15,094 nucleotides of DNA from Chloroflexota bacterium (GTDB lineage: Bacteria > Chloroflexota > Anaerolineae > J102): positions 1 through 15,094 of the forward strand of contig PIVW01000094.1 of NCBI GenBank assembly GCA_003353825.1, read 5' to 3'. Positions 14,828 through 15,094 of this stretch are shown here, in pieces; position 1 is the first letter of the stretch, and each line of letters starts with the position of its first letter. Below the pieces are notes generated by a model. That model made no database searches and was not told the origin of the DNA. It worked only from the letters and a program-made list of their open reading frames with translations. Both the position numbers and the translations under genes were made by a program.

Positions 14828-15094
14828 GTTGATTGCACACCTAATATGATATTCGTTGCTGATAGATGGGTCACCTATTACATTTACCAGTTTACCAACT
14901 ATCATTTTATTATGCTACAAACAGATCAACCCAATTCTGAACAGGTCGAAACCTAATTAGACAAATGGGTAGTGGTTATTTTGACAATGGCACATTTCTC
15001 TAGACCATCAGGCACTATATCTTGTGGGTACCAGTTATTGACGCCCATATGCAGTAGGGCGACATCAATTGCCGTTCGTTAGTAACTGTGCCGG
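14828..15094. other. Intergenic region at the window end
   Basis: No credible reading frame longer than about 15 codons is seen on either strand. It should carry the promoter of the carrier gene (minus strand), but I could not identify a convincing -35/-10 pair. A consensus-like TTGACA on the plus strand at 14981-14986 has no matching -10 at normal spacing. Confidence 0.5.

Noticed and set aside
14981..15010. TTGACA as a plus-strand promoter
   Set aside because: The nearest TATATC lies about 29 bp downstream of the box, too far for a sigma-70 promoter, and no gene follows in the window.

Overview
The window reads as chromosomal DNA of a free-living bacterium, most likely a member of the Chloroflexota (inference). 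The clues are a Thr/Pro-rich linker followed by a 'YLPML' segment in a decayed secreted protein, a nucleotide-carrier-like membrane domain joined to HEAT repeats and a cyclic-nucleotide-binding domain, and a dnaK-grpE-dnaJ order with a zinc-finger-less DnaJ. No single feature proves the phylum. No tRNA, rRNA, CRISPR array or complete insertion sequence was seen.

Layout. Positions 1-249 hold only hairpins. Positions 250-1021 (+) hold the wreck of a secreted or surface protein, readable only by stitching several frames, and end just before a good terminator at 1056-1085. A type II NADH dehydrogenase (1107-2441, +) then converges, with a 4-bp gap, on glyA (2446-3738, -). glyA lies 54 bp downstream of a CPA1 Na+/H+ antiporter gene on the same strand. 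A 460-bp intergenic region separates the antiporter from the divergent chaperone set dnaK (5843-7753), grpE (8023-8673) and dnaJ (8755-9720). The dnaK-grpE gap is unusually structured: an inverted-repeat-flanked element, a perfect 16-bp palindrome and a GC-rich terminator-like hairpin. A terminator follows dnaJ.

From 9892 to the end everything is on the minus strand: a small exported double-LysM protein, an AT-rich endonuclease/exonuclease/phosphatase-fold gene that looks foreign, and two reading frames that together form one protein of about 1,050 residues (membrane carrier, HEAT repeats, cNMP sensor). That gene is broken by a one-base frameshift at its TM/HEAT junction, and its best upstream ATG is followed by an in-frame TAG.

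How the genes work together. DnaK, GrpE and DnaJ are one folding machine. NDH-2 and the antiporter both touch membrane energetics (quinone reduction, ion gradients), but nothing shows that they are co-regulated. The most interesting object is the carrier-HEAT-cNMP gene and its apparent disruption. The clearest sign of transfer is the AT-rich phosphatase-fold gene next to it. I found no convincing undescribed multi-gene system.
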